64,000 bases of DNA. It comes from Mangrovimicrobium sp033283385. GTDB taxonomy: Bacteria; Pseudomonadota; Gammaproteobacteria; Pseudomonadales; Halieaceae. A program made the position numbers and the translations under genes. Under the pieces are notes generated by a model that worked only from the letters and a program-made list of their open reading frames with translations, was not told the DNA's origin and ran no database searches. Location: assembly GCA_033283385.1 (NCBI GenBank), contig JAWMQQ010000001.1:434001-498000 (forward strand). Reading direction: 5' to 3'. Numbering within the stretch: position 1 is the stretch's first letter; every line of letters starts with the position of its first letter. Below, piece by piece: positions 44,534 to 53,143 of the stretch.

Positions 44534-47500
44534 CCGGGACGCACGCACTGGTGGCGTTGAAACCCATCGCCGCGGCCAAGACCCGCCTCGCCGGCGCGCT
44601 GGACGCCACTGCCCGCGCCGCGCTGGCACAGGCCATGGCCCGCGACGTGCTGGACGCGCTGGTCGCGCACCCGGGCGTCGGGCGGGTGACGCTGCTCTCC
44701 AGCGGCGAGGCCGCGCGCGAACTGGCCGATGCCTGCGGTGCAGGCTTCCTCGACGACGGGCAGCTCGGCGGCGGCGATCTCAATGCGCTGCTGGGCGCAG
44801 CGGTGGCAGCCCTGGATACGACAGCCCGGCGCATCCTGGTGCTGCACGCGGATCTCCCGGCGCTGGGAGCGGCGGATATCGACGCCGCACTGGCGGCGCC
44901 GTCCGGTGCGCTGGTGATCGGCGCCGACAAGACCGGCCGCGGCACCAACCTGCTGGGTTTTCCCGTGACACTGGCGCCGCAGTTCCGCTTTGGCGAGGAC
45001 AGCTGCGCGCGGCACCGGGAGTGGGCGGCCACGGCGGGCCTTGCGCTGCACCAACTGAATCGCCCGGGCATCGCCGCGGACATCGACGACGCCGCGGACC
45101 TCGAGCGGCTGCTGGCGGAGGATGCCGCGGGCGTGCACACCCGCGGCTGCCTGGCCGCGCTGGGGCTTTACGGAGACAGTCTATCCGACGCACAGGCACT
45201 GGCGCTGGCCGGGTACACCGATCTCGACACGCTGCTCGCGCGCGCCGCCAGCCTGCGCGACCGCGGCCACGGCGACATCGTGACCTACTCGCGCAAGGTC
45301 TTCATTCCGCTCACCCACCTGTGCCGCGACGTCTGCCACTACTGCACTTTCGCGCGCACGCCCAAACGCATCGAACAGGCCTTCATGCCGGTGGAGGAGG
45401 TGCTGGAGCTGTGCCGGGCCGGCGCCGCCATGGGCTGCCAGGAAGCGCTGTTCACCCTCGGCGAGAAACCGGAGCTGCGTTACTCAACCGCGCGCAAGGC
45501 GCTGGAGGCGATGGGCTACGCCAGCACCCTTGAATACGTGCGCGACGTCGCCGCCCGCGTACTGGAAGAGACCGGGCTGCTGCCGCATATCAACGCGGGC
45601 TGCATGAGCGAGGAGGAGCTCGCCATGCTGCGCCCGGTGAGCGCTTCCATGGGCATCATGCTGGAATCCGCCTCCGAACGGCTGTGCGGGAAAGGCATGC
45701 CGCACTACGGCTCGCCGGACAAGCAGCCCGCGGTGCGCCTGGCCACCATCGAGCGCGCCGGCCAGGCGGCGGTGCCGTTCACGTCCGGGATTCTCATCGG
45801 CATCGGCGAGACCCGCCGCGAGCGCATCGAGTCCCTGCTGGCGCTGCGCGCGCTGCACCAGCGTCACGGCCACCTGCAGGAAGTGATCGTACAGAATTTC
45901 CGCGCCAAGCCGGGCACGCTGATGGCGAACGCGCCGGAGCCGGACCTGGAGGAACTGCTGTGGACCATCGCCGTGGCGAGGCTGGTGTTCGGCCCGGCGA
46001 TGAGTATCCAGGCGCCGCCCAACCTCAGCCCGGGCGTGCTGGAGCGACTGCTTGCCGCGGGCATCAACGACTGGGGCGGCGTATCGCCGCTGACGCCGGA
46101 CCACGTCAACCCGGAGGCGCCCTGGCCGCACCTGGAACAGCTGGCGCGGGAGACCGCCGCCGCCGGCAAGTTCCTGGACCAGCGCCTGACCATTTATCCC
46201 GCTTACCTCAAGGACGCGCAGCGCTGGCTGGACCCGGCGGTACAGGGCCCGGCGCTGGAACTCAGCGATGCCGAGGGCTTTGCCCGCCGCGACGCCTGGG
46301 TGCCCGGGGAATCGGGGGACGTGCCCGAGCTCGAGCGCGCGCTGCTGGCGCGCGTCGTGCCCGACGTGTCGATTTCGCCGGAACTGCGGGCGATCGTCGC
46401 GCGCTGTGAAGCCGGCGAGACCTTGAGCGAAGCGCAGGTCGAGCGGCTGTTCTCCAGCCGCGGCCCCGAGTTCGGCTGGCTGGCGGCGCAGGCGGACCGG
46501 CTGCGCCGGCAGGTGGTGGGCGACACCGTCAGCTACGTGGTCAACCGCAACATCAACTACACCAACGTCTGTTACTTCAAATGCCAGTTCTGCGCCTTCT
46601 CCAAGGGCAAGTTGAGCGAGAACCTGCGCGGGCGGCCCTACGACATCAGCGGCGAGGAGATCGCCCGGCGCTGCGTGGAAGCCTGGGAGCGCGGCGCCAC
46701 TGAAGTGTGCATGCAGGGCGGCATCCACCCGGACTACACCGGGCAGACCTACCTCGACATCCTGCGCACCGTGCGCACGGCCACCCCGGGGATGCACATC
46801 CACGCGTTCTCGCCGCTGGAGGTCTCGCAGGGAGCGCAGACCCTGGGCATCCCCGTCGGCGAGTTCCTGCGGCAACTGAAGGCCGCGGGCCTGGACACCC
46901 TGCCCGGGACCGCGGCGGAAGTGCTGCACGACGAGGTGCGCGAAGTGCTGTGCCCGGACAAACTGGATACCGCCGAATGGCTGGAGGTGATCGAGGCCGC
47001 CCACGGGGCCGGCTTGCGCACTACCGCCACCATCATGTACGGGCATATCGACGCGCCGCGCCACTGGGCCAGGCACCTGTTACAACTGCGCGAACTGCAG
47101 CAGCGCACCGGCGGCTTCACCGAGTTCGTGCCGCTGCCCTTCGTGCACATGGAGGCGCCGCTGTACCTCAAGGGCCGCGCGCGGCGCGGGCCGACCTTCC
47201 GCGAGGCGGTGCTGGTGCACGCGGTCTCCCGGCTGGTCTTTCACGGCCTGATCGAGAATATCCAGACCTCCTGGGTGAAGATGGGCGAGGAGGGCGTGGC
47301 CGCCTGCCTTAACGCCGGCGCCAACGACCTCGGCGGCACCCTGATGAACGAGAGCATCACCCGCGCCGCGGGTTCCAGCCACGGCCAGGAGTGGCCGCCG
47401 GCACACATGGAGGCGCTGATCCGCCGGCTCGGCCGCGAGCCGCGCATGCGCAGTACGTCCTACACCGACGTGGCGGGGGATCGGCGCATGGCCGCCTTCA

Positions 47501-47640
47501 ACGCCGCGGAGCTGGCGGCGCCGGAAAACCAGCCGGCGGGCAAGCGCCAGCGCGACAAGCTGATTCCCGCCGTGTCCGTGGACGTCGTGCCGGTGATTCC
47601 GCTGTTCACCCAGGTGATGCCGATGGCGGCCTGCGACTAG
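44530..47640 (+). CDS. CofC-CofG-CofH triple fusion for F420 biosynthesis
   Basis: A 1036-residue fusion. Residues 1-210 are CofC (guanylyltransferase, start HALVALKPIAAAKTRLAGAL, KTGRGTNLLGF). Residues about 250-560 are CofG with radical-SAM cysteines from Cys265 (CRDVCHYC). Residues about 665-1000 are CofH with cluster Cys from 681 (CYFKCQFC). CofG and CofH together make Fo from tyrosine and 5-amino-6-ribitylaminouracil, as in FbiC. CofC activates phosphoenolpyruvate, 2-phospholactate or 3-phosphoglycerate. The frame is open with no stop or shift, so this is one polypeptide. It overlaps cofD and converges with the porin gene by 4 bp. Confidence 0.93.
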   Translation: MTGTHALVALKPIAAAKTRLAGALDATARAALAQAMARDVLDALVAHPGVGRVTLLSSGEAARELADACGAGFLDDGQLGGGDLNALLGAAVAALDTTARRILVLHADLPALGAADIDAALAAPSGALVIGADKTGRGTNLLGFPVTLAPQFRFGEDSCARHREWAATAGLALHQLNRPGIAADIDDAADLERLLAEDAAGVHTRGCLAALGLYGDSLSDAQALALAGYTDLDTLLARAASLRDRGHGDIVTYSRKVFIPLTHLCRDVCHYCTFARTPKRIEQAFMPVEEVLELCRAGAAMGCQEALFTLGEKPELRYSTARKALEAMGYASTLEYVRDVAARVLEETGLLPHINAGCMSEEELAMLRPVSASMGIMLESASERLCGKGMPHYGSPDKQPAVRLATIERAGQAAVPFTSGILIGIGETRRERIESLLALRALHQRHGHLQEVIVQNFRAKPGTLMANAPEPDLEELLWTIAVARLVFGPAMSIQAPPNLSPGVLERLLAAGINDWGGVSPLTPDHVNPEAPWPHLEQLARETAAAGKFLDQRLTIYPAYLKDAQRWLDPAVQGPALELSDAEGFARRDAWVPGESGDVPELERALLARVVPDVSISPELRAIVARCEAGETLSEAQVERLFSSRGPEFGWLAAQADRLRRQVVGDTVSYVVNRNINYTNVCYFKCQFCAFSKGKLSENLRGRPYDISGEEIARRCVEAWERGATEVCMQGGIHPDYTGQTYLDILRTVRTATPGMHIHAFSPLEVSQGAQTLGIPVGEFLRQLKAAGLDTLPGTAAEVLHDEVREVLCPDKLDTAEWLEVIEAAHGAGLRTTATIMYGHIDAPRHWARHLLQLRELQQRTGGFTEFVPLPFVHMEAPLYLKGRARRGPTFREAVLVHAVSRLVFHGLIENIQTSWVKMGEEGVAACLNAGANDLGGTLMNESITRAAGSSHGQEWPPAHMEALIRRLGREPRMRSTSYTDVAGDRRMAAFNAAELAAPENQPAGKRQRDKLIPAVSVDVVPVIPLFTQVMPMAACD

Positions 47641-48413
47641 CGCGCGCCCCCGGCAAAGCGGTATTCCAGCGACACCAGCGCGGTATTGAACCAGGCGAAG
47701 TTGTAGGTATCGTCGGTGTCCACCCCGCCCTCGAGCGTGCGCAAGCCCGCGCTGACCCGCCAGTGGGGCGCGAAGTCGTAGGCGATCTTCACACTGGCGT
47801 CGAAGGCGCGGCCGGGGCCGCCGGCGAGGCCGTCGAAATCGAAGCGGAAGGTCCAGCGGTCGGCAATCGCGTACTCGCCAGCGAGGTAGAGCAGCGGGAT
47901 GAAACCCAGGTCGTCGTTTTTCGCCTTTGTCTCTCCCTGGGTCAGCTCGATCTTGGCGTCGCGCAAGCCGGCGGTGGCGCCGGCCCACAGGGTCCAGTCG
48001 TTGGCGTCGTAGTAGCGGTAGCTGTAACCCAGGCGCCAGGTATTGAACTGGTATTCCGCCTGCAGGCGCTGGCCGCCGCGAAAGCGTTCCCCCTCGAAGC
48101 GCACGTCATCGTCGAAGCTGCCGCGTTCGCTGTACGACAGCGGCGCCGCGACGAGGCGAAGCTCGTGGGGGCCGCTGAACTGCCAGCTGGCGTTGATGCG
48201 AACGGAAGCCCAGGGTCCGCTGCCGGCGATATCGGTGAGGTCGAAGCGGTCGGAGTCCGCGTCGTTGGGTATCCTGACCTTGTTGCGCTGCTGCCATACC
48301 GCGCCGGTCTCGATTTCGACAGTGCCCGCGGTGTCCGAGGCGAGTAGCGCCCCGGGCTGGAGCAGCAGGGCGGAAAACGCGGCGGTGCGCAGCGGGGTCT
48401 GGCGTTGGAACAT
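47637..48413 (-). CDS. outer-membrane beta-barrel protein, function unknown
   Basis: A 258-residue exported protein. A signal peptide (AAFSALLLQPGALLAS, about 11-26) is followed by alternating amphipathic strands (QAEYQFNTWRLGYSYRYY, WRVSAGLRTLEGGVD) and a final aromatic strand VSLEYRFAGGAR, typical of 8- to 12-stranded barrels. I do not recognise a specific family. The start fits an ATG at 48413. It faces the F420 operon tail to tail and shows no functional link to it. Confidence 0.8.
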   Translation of the reverse strand: MFQRQTPLRTAAFSALLLQPGALLASDTAGTVEIETGAVWQQRNKVRIPNDADSDRFDLTDIAGSGPWASVRINASWQFSGPHELRLVAAPLSYSERGSFDDDVRFEGERFRGGQRLQAEYQFNTWRLGYSYRYYDANDWTLWAGATAGLRDAKIELTQGETKAKNDDLGFIPLLYLAGEYAIADRWTFRFDFDGLAGGPGRAFDASVKIAYDFAPHWRVSAGLRTLEGGVDTDDTYNFAWFNTALVSLEYRFAGGAR

Positions 48414-48504
48414 CTATCGAAGGCTCGTGTTGGAATGCCCGCTGGGTACGCGGCGCGCCACCGGATGGATCAGTCGCGGCCGCAGTTCCCCGGGTGTTTT
48501 TCCG

Positions 48505-49059
48505 TCAGGTGGCGATTTTCCACACGCCGACCAGCACGAAGGACGCGGCGGCGATGATACGCACCGGCTTCATCGGGATGCGCTGCATCAGGTATTCCCC
48601 GGCGAAAACCACCGGCACGTTGGCGGCCAGCATGCCCAGGGTGGTGCCCAGCGTTACCCACAGTACCGAGCTGTACTGCGCGCCCAGCAGCACGGTGGCC
48701 ACCTGGGTCTTGTCGCCGATCTCGGCGAGGAAGAACATCACGCAGGTGGCGACGAAAGCGCCGTAGCGCTCGACCGGGGAGTCCTCGCTGTCGTCCTTGT
48801 CCGGCACCAGCAGCCACAGGCCCAGCGCGATGAAGCTGCCGCCGATGATCCACTGGCCGATGCGGCTTTCGAAATACTGGCCGATCCAGCCCCCCAGCCA
48901 GGCGGAGGCAGCGTGGTTGAGCAGGGTGGCGGCGAGGATGCCGAGGATGATCGCCCACTTGTTGCGGAAACGGGTGGCGAGGAACAGGGAGAGCAACTGC
49001 GTCTTGTCGCCGATCTCCGCCAGCGCGACGGTGACGGTCGAGGTGATGAAGGCTTCCAT
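48505..49059 (-). CDS. TMEM165/GDT1-family manganese exporter (UPF0016, MneA-like)
   Basis: A 184-residue six-helix membrane transporter. The duplicated signature E-x-G-D-K-T occurs as ALAEIGDKTQLLSLFLA (about 13-29) and FFLAEIGDKTQVATVLL (about 110-126). Bacterial members export Mn2+. The ATG at 49059 follows GGAG of the riboswitch expression platform. The yybP-ykoY riboswitch directly upstream supports a manganese function. It is transcribed away from ung. Confidence 0.92.
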   Translation of the reverse strand: MEAFITSTVTVALAEIGDKTQLLSLFLATRFRNKWAIILGILAATLLNHAASAWLGGWIGQYFESRIGQWIIGGSFIALGLWLLVPDKDDSEDSPVERYGAFVATCVMFFLAEIGDKTQVATVLLGAQYSSVLWVTLGTTLGMLAANVPVVFAGEYLMQRIPMKPVRIIAAASFVLVGVWKIAT

Positions 49060-49121
49060 TTGATGGTCTCCGGTGGGATGGCTCCGACATGGGGCAAACA
49101 ACAGCCTCCCACCAACAGAGC

Positions 49122-49247
49122 TGTCGCTTGCCTCAGGTCTTGCCAATACCGCGGGCGCGGTACGAACCAGCCATGGGTCATGCGGACCCAAGTATGTTGA
49201 CGGGCTCTCTCACGGTGGAGAAGGCTACTCCCCTAAGGGCGGCGACA
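49122..49247 (-). promoter_or_regulatory. yybP-ykoY manganese riboswitch
   Basis: On the minus strand the aptamer starts in P1 (TGTCGC, 49242-49247) pairing with GCGACA (49122-49127), extended by GA/TC. Loop 1 has the conserved GGGGAGTAGCC. A later segment GTCAACATACT matches the second conserved loop that, with the first, forms the Mn2+ site. Downstream, a GGTGGGA/TCCCACC hairpin lies just before the GGAG and ATG at 49059, a likely expression platform controlling translation. Confidence 0.9.
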
Positions 49248-49360
49248 TCTTAACAAAACGGGGCGGAGGAGCCAATTGTTGGCCAGCCCATTTTCCCTGG
49301 CCCTTCTAACGCGGTGGCAATTCGGGCAATATCGGCTGCGAACTTCGGGACACGAGTGGC

Positions 49361-50056
49361 ATGCCGACTTCCGCGCAATCAAGTATCAGGCTGGAGCCGA
49401 GCTGGCTGGCGAAGCTGGCCGGCGAATTCGACCAGGACTACATGCGCAAGCTGCGCGAGTTCCTGCAGGGCGAGAAACGGCGCGGCAGCCAGATATTCCC
49501 GGCTGGCAGCGAATACTTCAACGCCTTCGCCCACACCCCGCTGGACGCGGTCAAGGTGGTGATTCTGGGCCAGGACCCCTACCACGGCCCCGGCCAGGCC
49601 CACGGCCTGTGTTTCTCGGTGCGCCACGGCGTGGCCATCCCGCCCTCGCTGCAGAATATCTACAAGGAAATTCACGCCGAACTCGGCCTGCCGATTCCGC
49701 GCCACGGTTGCCTCACCCACTGGGCGGACCAGGGCGTATTGCTGCTCAACAGCGTGCTGACCGTGGAGGCCGGCCGCGCCGCATCGCACCAGGGCAAGGG
49801 CTGGGAGATGTTCACCGACAAGGTGATCGATGTGATCAACCGCGAGCGCGAAGGTGTCGTGTTCCTGCTCTGGGGCAGCTACGCCCAGCGCAAGGGCGCC
49901 ATCATCGATACGGCGCGGCACTGCGTGCTGAAGGCGCCGCACCCCTCGCCGCTGTCCGCCCACCGCGGATTCTTCGGCTGCGGCCATTTCCGCGCCGCCA
50001 ACGACTACCTGGCCAGCCGCGGCCAGCCGCCCATCGACTGGTCGCTGCCAGACTAG
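49361..50056 (+). CDS. ung: uracil-DNA glycosylase
   Basis: A 231-residue family-1 UDG that removes uracil from DNA. The water-activating loop GQDPYHGPGQAHGLCFSV has Asp72. The uracil-binding Asn lies in GVLLLNSVLTVEAG. The minor-groove loop is HPSPLSAHRGFFGC with the catalytic His. Length is typical. It diverges from the Mn exporter/riboswitch and ends right at the first arm of a perfect inverted repeat. Confidence 0.96.
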   Translation: MPTSAQSSIRLEPSWLAKLAGEFDQDYMRKLREFLQGEKRRGSQIFPAGSEYFNAFAHTPLDAVKVVILGQDPYHGPGQAHGLCFSVRHGVAIPPSLQNIYKEIHAELGLPIPRHGCLTHWADQGVLLLNSVLTVEAGRAASHQGKGWEMFTDKVIDVINREREGVVFLLWGSYAQRKGAIIDTARHCVLKAPHPSPLSAHRGFFGCGHFRAANDYLASRGQPPIDWSLPD

Positions 50057-50058
50057 AA

Positions 50059-50118
50059 GGGACGGAGGGATTTTTTGTAATCAACGCACTGTTGAACATG
50101 AAAAAATCCCTCCGTCCC
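50059..50118. repeat. 18-bp perfect inverted repeat of the GGGACGGAGG family
   Basis: Arms GGGACGGAGGGATTTTTT (50059-50076) and its exact complement (50101-50118) flank a 24-base spacer, 3 bp after the ung stop. A diverged relative lies at the rsgA 3' end. It could act as a terminator or be a mobile-element end. Confidence 0.8.
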
Positions 50119-50140
50119 CTTTTCCGGGAGAGGAACGAGA

Positions 50141-50467
50141 ATGTCGGATAGCAGTGAATGTTACGCGGTGATTTTTTCCAGTACCGCCGGTGAGAATCGC
50201 GAGGGCTACGATGCGATGGCTGCGGAGATGGTCGAGTTGGCAGCCCGGCAGCCGGGTTTCCTCGACATCGAGCACCTGCAGATGGGCGAGCGCTCGGTGA
50301 CGATTTCCTACTGGGAATCGGAGGAGGCCATCCGCGACTGGAAGAACAACGAGCGTCACCGCATCGCCCAGGCGCGGGGCAAGGGTGGCTGGTACCGGGA
50401 TTATTCGTTGAAAATCGCGAAGGTCACCCGGTCGTATTCCTTCGATTCGTCCCGCGACTCCGTATAG
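50141..50467 (+). CDS. antibiotic-biosynthesis-monooxygenase (ABM) domain protein
   Basis: A 108-residue dimeric alpha-beta barrel protein. The ABM signature runs YAVIFSSTAGENREGYDAMAAEMVELAARQPGFLDIEHLQ with the family's Trp/Tyr-rich ISYWESEEAIRDWKNNERH core. Homologues act as cofactor-free monooxygenases or unknown small enzymes. Its role is unclear. A GGGAGAGG ribosome-binding site precedes the ATG. It lies between the inverted repeat and rsgA. Confidence 0.85.
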   Translation: MSDSSECYAVIFSSTAGENREGYDAMAAEMVELAARQPGFLDIEHLQMGERSVTISYWESEEAIRDWKNNERHRIAQARGKGGWYRDYSLKIAKVTRSYSFDSSRDSV

Positions 50468-50552
50468 CAACAACGCGCGCGCAGGCTTGATCCGGGCACC
50501 GCAGCGGAGTTAACATTCGCGCTCCACACACATCCCCCCGGAGGAGATTTTT

Positions 50553-50600
50553 ATGATTGTCGATCAGATCGCCACCGGGATCGGGACAGTCGGTCGTTAG
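50553..50600 (+). other. 15-codon open frame with strong ribosome-binding site
   Basis: GGAGGAG (50540-50546) sits 6 bp before an ATG opening the frame MIVDQIATGIGTVGR and a TAG. It lies 116 bp upstream of rsgA in a 248-bp gap that otherwise shows nothing. It could be a leader peptide or a small protein. Chance occurrence cannot be excluded. Confidence 0.35.
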
Positions 50601-50715
50601 GACCTCGCAACACCCCAACACTTTCCTGTTCGCATCCCGGTTGGATATTTAACCGGGGCCAGTACGCCCCTTACAAATGACTTTTCTGGCGCCGCGCGGC
50701 GTCGGGGGCAAACCA

Positions 50716-51762
50716 ATGCATTTCGAGCAATTGCAGCCACTGGGCTGGCAAGCGTTTTTCCAACAACAACTCTCGCTGGAGGAGTGGGAGCGCGACCAGC
50801 CGGCGCGCATCGCCGACTACCAGCGTTCCGTCTTCACGGTGGATACCGGCAGTGGGCGAATTACCCTGCCCGTCACCACGTCGCAGCCCGCAATGACCGT
50901 GGGCGACTGGGTCCTGCTGGACGGCGAGGGGCGCTTCCTGCGCCTGTTCGAGCGCAGTTCGCTGTTCTCGCGCAAGGCCGCGGGCAGCGCGGTGCAGGTC
51001 CAGCTGATCGCGGCGAATATCGACACCGTGTTCATCGTCAGCTCGCTCAACCAGGATTTCAACCTGAATCGCCTGGAGCGCTATCTCGCGCTGTGCCACG
51101 AGGCGGGGGTGGAACCGGTGGTAGTGCTTACCAAGGCAGACCTGTGCGAATCGGCAGGGGACTACATCGACCGGGTCCGCTCGCTGGATCCGCGACTGGC
51201 CGTGGTGGCCGTGAACGGCCTGGATAGCGAAAGTGTCGTGTCGCTCTCGCCCTGGTGCGCCCCGGGCAGGACCGTGGCGCTGATGGGGTCCTCGGGTGTC
51301 GGCAAGTCCACACTGGTGAACACCCTGGTGGCCGAGGAGGTACAACGGACCGGCGGCATCCGCGAGGACGACGACGAGGGCCGCCACACCACCACCAGCC
51401 GCTCGCTGCACCGCATCCCCGGCGGCGGGGTCCTGCTCGACACGCCCGGCATGCGCGAGCTGCAACTGGCCGACTGCGAACAGGGCGTGGAGAGCGCATT
51501 CGCCGACATCGCCGAACTGGCGGGCCGCTGCCGTTTCCAGGATTGCCGCCACCAGAGCGAACCCGGCTGCGCCGTTCTCGCCGCGGTGGAGGAGGGCGAC
51601 ATCGACGAGCGCCGCCTGCTCAACTACCACAAGCTGCTGCGCGAGCAGGCGATGAACACCAGCTCGGTCGCCGAACAGCGCGCCAGGGCGCGAGCCCAGG
51701 GCAAGCGCAACCGCTACACGCTGAAGCTCAAGAACAAGAAAGGGGACGGAGGCACCATGTAG
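50716..51762 (+). CDS. rsgA: ribosome small-subunit-dependent GTPase A
   Basis: A 348-residue circularly permuted GTPase that matures the 30S subunit. An OB fold (about 30-100) is followed by G4 TKAD (about 140), G1 GSSGVGKST (about 205) and G3 DTPGM. The zinc site is built from CRFQDCRHQSEPGC near the C-terminus. MHFEQLQPLGW is taken as the start; an ATG at 50677 is possible. The last residues KKGDGGTM are encoded by an arm of the GGGACGGAGG repeat. Confidence 0.93.
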   Translation: MHFEQLQPLGWQAFFQQQLSLEEWERDQPARIADYQRSVFTVDTGSGRITLPVTTSQPAMTVGDWVLLDGEGRFLRLFERSSLFSRKAAGSAVQVQLIAANIDTVFIVSSLNQDFNLNRLERYLALCHEAGVEPVVVLTKADLCESAGDYIDRVRSLDPRLAVVAVNGLDSESVVSLSPWCAPGRTVALMGSSGVGKSTLVNTLVAEEVQRTGGIREDDDEGRHTTTSRSLHRIPGGGVLLDTPGMRELQLADCEQGVESAFADIAELAGRCRFQDCRHQSEPGCAVLAAVEEGDIDERRLLNYHKLLREQAMNTSSVAEQRARARAQGKRNRYTLKLKNKKGDGGTM

Positions 51763-51791
51763 GCAGCAAAAAAATCCCTACGTCCCTTTTT
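51739..51791. repeat. imperfect inverted repeat at the rsgA 3' end
   Basis: AAAGGGGACGGAGG (51739-51752) faces the near-complement CCCTACGTCCCTTTT (51776-51790) across the rsgA stop codon. Same family as the perfect repeat after ung. It may also serve as terminator between the convergent rsgA and permease genes. Confidence 0.7.
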
Positions 51792-51796
51792 TGGGG

Positions 51797-53143
51797 TCAG
51801 GCGCCGAGGAAGGCGAATTTCAGGGCGAAGATGACGGCGACGACGTAGACGGCGGGGGGGCAGTTGTTCCACTGGCCGGAGGCGATGCGGGTGACCGCGT
51901 AGCAGATGAAACCGATACCGATGCCGTTGGCGATGGAGTAGGTGAGCGGCATGGCCAGGGCGGTGACCAGGGCCGGGGCGCTCTCGGTGATGTCGGACCA
52001 CTCCATGTCTTCCAGTGCCGCGGCCATCAGGCAGGCGACGAACAGCAGCGCGGCGCCGGAGGCGTAGGCAGGAATGCTCTGCGCCAGCGGCGCGACGAAC
52101 AGGCAGAGGAGGAACAGCCCGGCGGTGACCACCGAGGCCAGGCCGGTGCGCGCGCCGGAACCGACACCGGCCGCGCTCTCGATGTAACTGGTGGTGGAGG
52201 AAGTGCCGAACAGCGCGCCCAGCGCGGTGGCGCCGGAGTCCGCCAGCAGCGCCTTGCGCAGCCGCGGCAGGTGGCCCTTCTCGTCGAGCATCCGCGCCCG
52301 CGTCGCCACGCCCACCAGGGTGCCGGCGGTGTCGAACACGTCCACCAGCAGCAGGGTCAGCACCACGGTAATCATCGACCACTCGAAGACATTGCGCAGG
52401 TCCAGTTGCATGAACACCGGCGCCATCGATGGCGGGGTGTCGACCACGCCCTTGAACTCGGCGATGCCGAGAATCCATCCGAGCACGGTGACCGCCAGCA
52501 TGCCGATGACTACCGCACCGATGATATTGCGGTGGCTCATCGCGGCGATCAGCACGAAGCCGACGAATAGCAGGATGGCCGGCGGTTGGGTCAGGTCGCC
52601 CAGGCCCACCAGGGTGGCGGGGTTGTCCACCACGATGCCACCGCCTGACAGGGCGATAATCGCGAGGAAAAAGCCGATACCGGCGGAGATCCCCAGTTTC
52701 AGCGAACGCGGGATGGAGTTGATCAGCCACTCGCGAATCGGCAGCACGCTGAGGATGATGAAGCAGATGCCGGAGACGAAAACCGCGCCCAGCGCCGCCT
52801 GCCAGCTGTTGCCCATGCCCAGCACGATGCCGAAGGTGAAATACGCGTTCTGCCCCATCCCCGGCGCCTGGGCGATGGGGTAGTTGGCCACCACGCCCAT
52901 GATCAGCGTGCCCACCGCCGCGGCGAGACAGGTGGCGACAAACACCGCGCCGAAGTCCATGCCGGCCTGGGACAGGATCGCCGGGTTGACCACGGTGATG
53001 TAGGCCATGGCCATGAAGGTGGTCAGCCCGCCGATCAGCTCCGTGCGGATGCTGCTGCCCTGCGCGCTGATATTGAAATACCGGTCCAGCCAGCCGCTCG
53101 TGGAACCGCTGCTCACCTGTGCGCCTTCCGCCTCTATTGACAT
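51797..53143 (-). CDS. AzgA-type (NCS2) guanine/hypoxanthine permease
   Basis: A 448-residue inner-membrane transporter with about 12-14 hydrophobic segments. Landmarks of the AzgA branch are ELIGGLTTFMAMAYITVVNPAIL (about 35-57), GMGQNAYFTF (about 95-104), the DVFDTAGTLVGVA motif and GTSSTTSYIESAAGV. It takes up hypoxanthine/guanine-like bases with protons. Its start overlaps the deaminase by 10 bp, coupling uptake and breakdown. Confidence 0.9.
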   Translation of the reverse strand: MSIEAEGAQVSSGSTSGWLDRYFNISAQGSSIRTELIGGLTTFMAMAYITVVNPAILSQAGMDFGAVFVATCLAAAVGTLIMGVVANYPIAQAPGMGQNAYFTFGIVLGMGNSWQAALGAVFVSGICFIILSVLPIREWLINSIPRSLKLGISAGIGFFLAIIALSGGGIVVDNPATLVGLGDLTQPPAILLFVGFVLIAAMSHRNIIGAVVIGMLAVTVLGWILGIAEFKGVVDTPPSMAPVFMQLDLRNVFEWSMITVVLTLLLVDVFDTAGTLVGVATRARMLDEKGHLPRLRKALLADSGATALGALFGTSSTTSYIESAAGVGSGARTGLASVVTAGLFLLCLFVAPLAQSIPAYASGAALLFVACLMAAALEDMEWSDITESAPALVTALAMPLTYSIANGIGIGFICYAVTRIASGQWNNCPPAVYVVAVIFALKFAFLGA

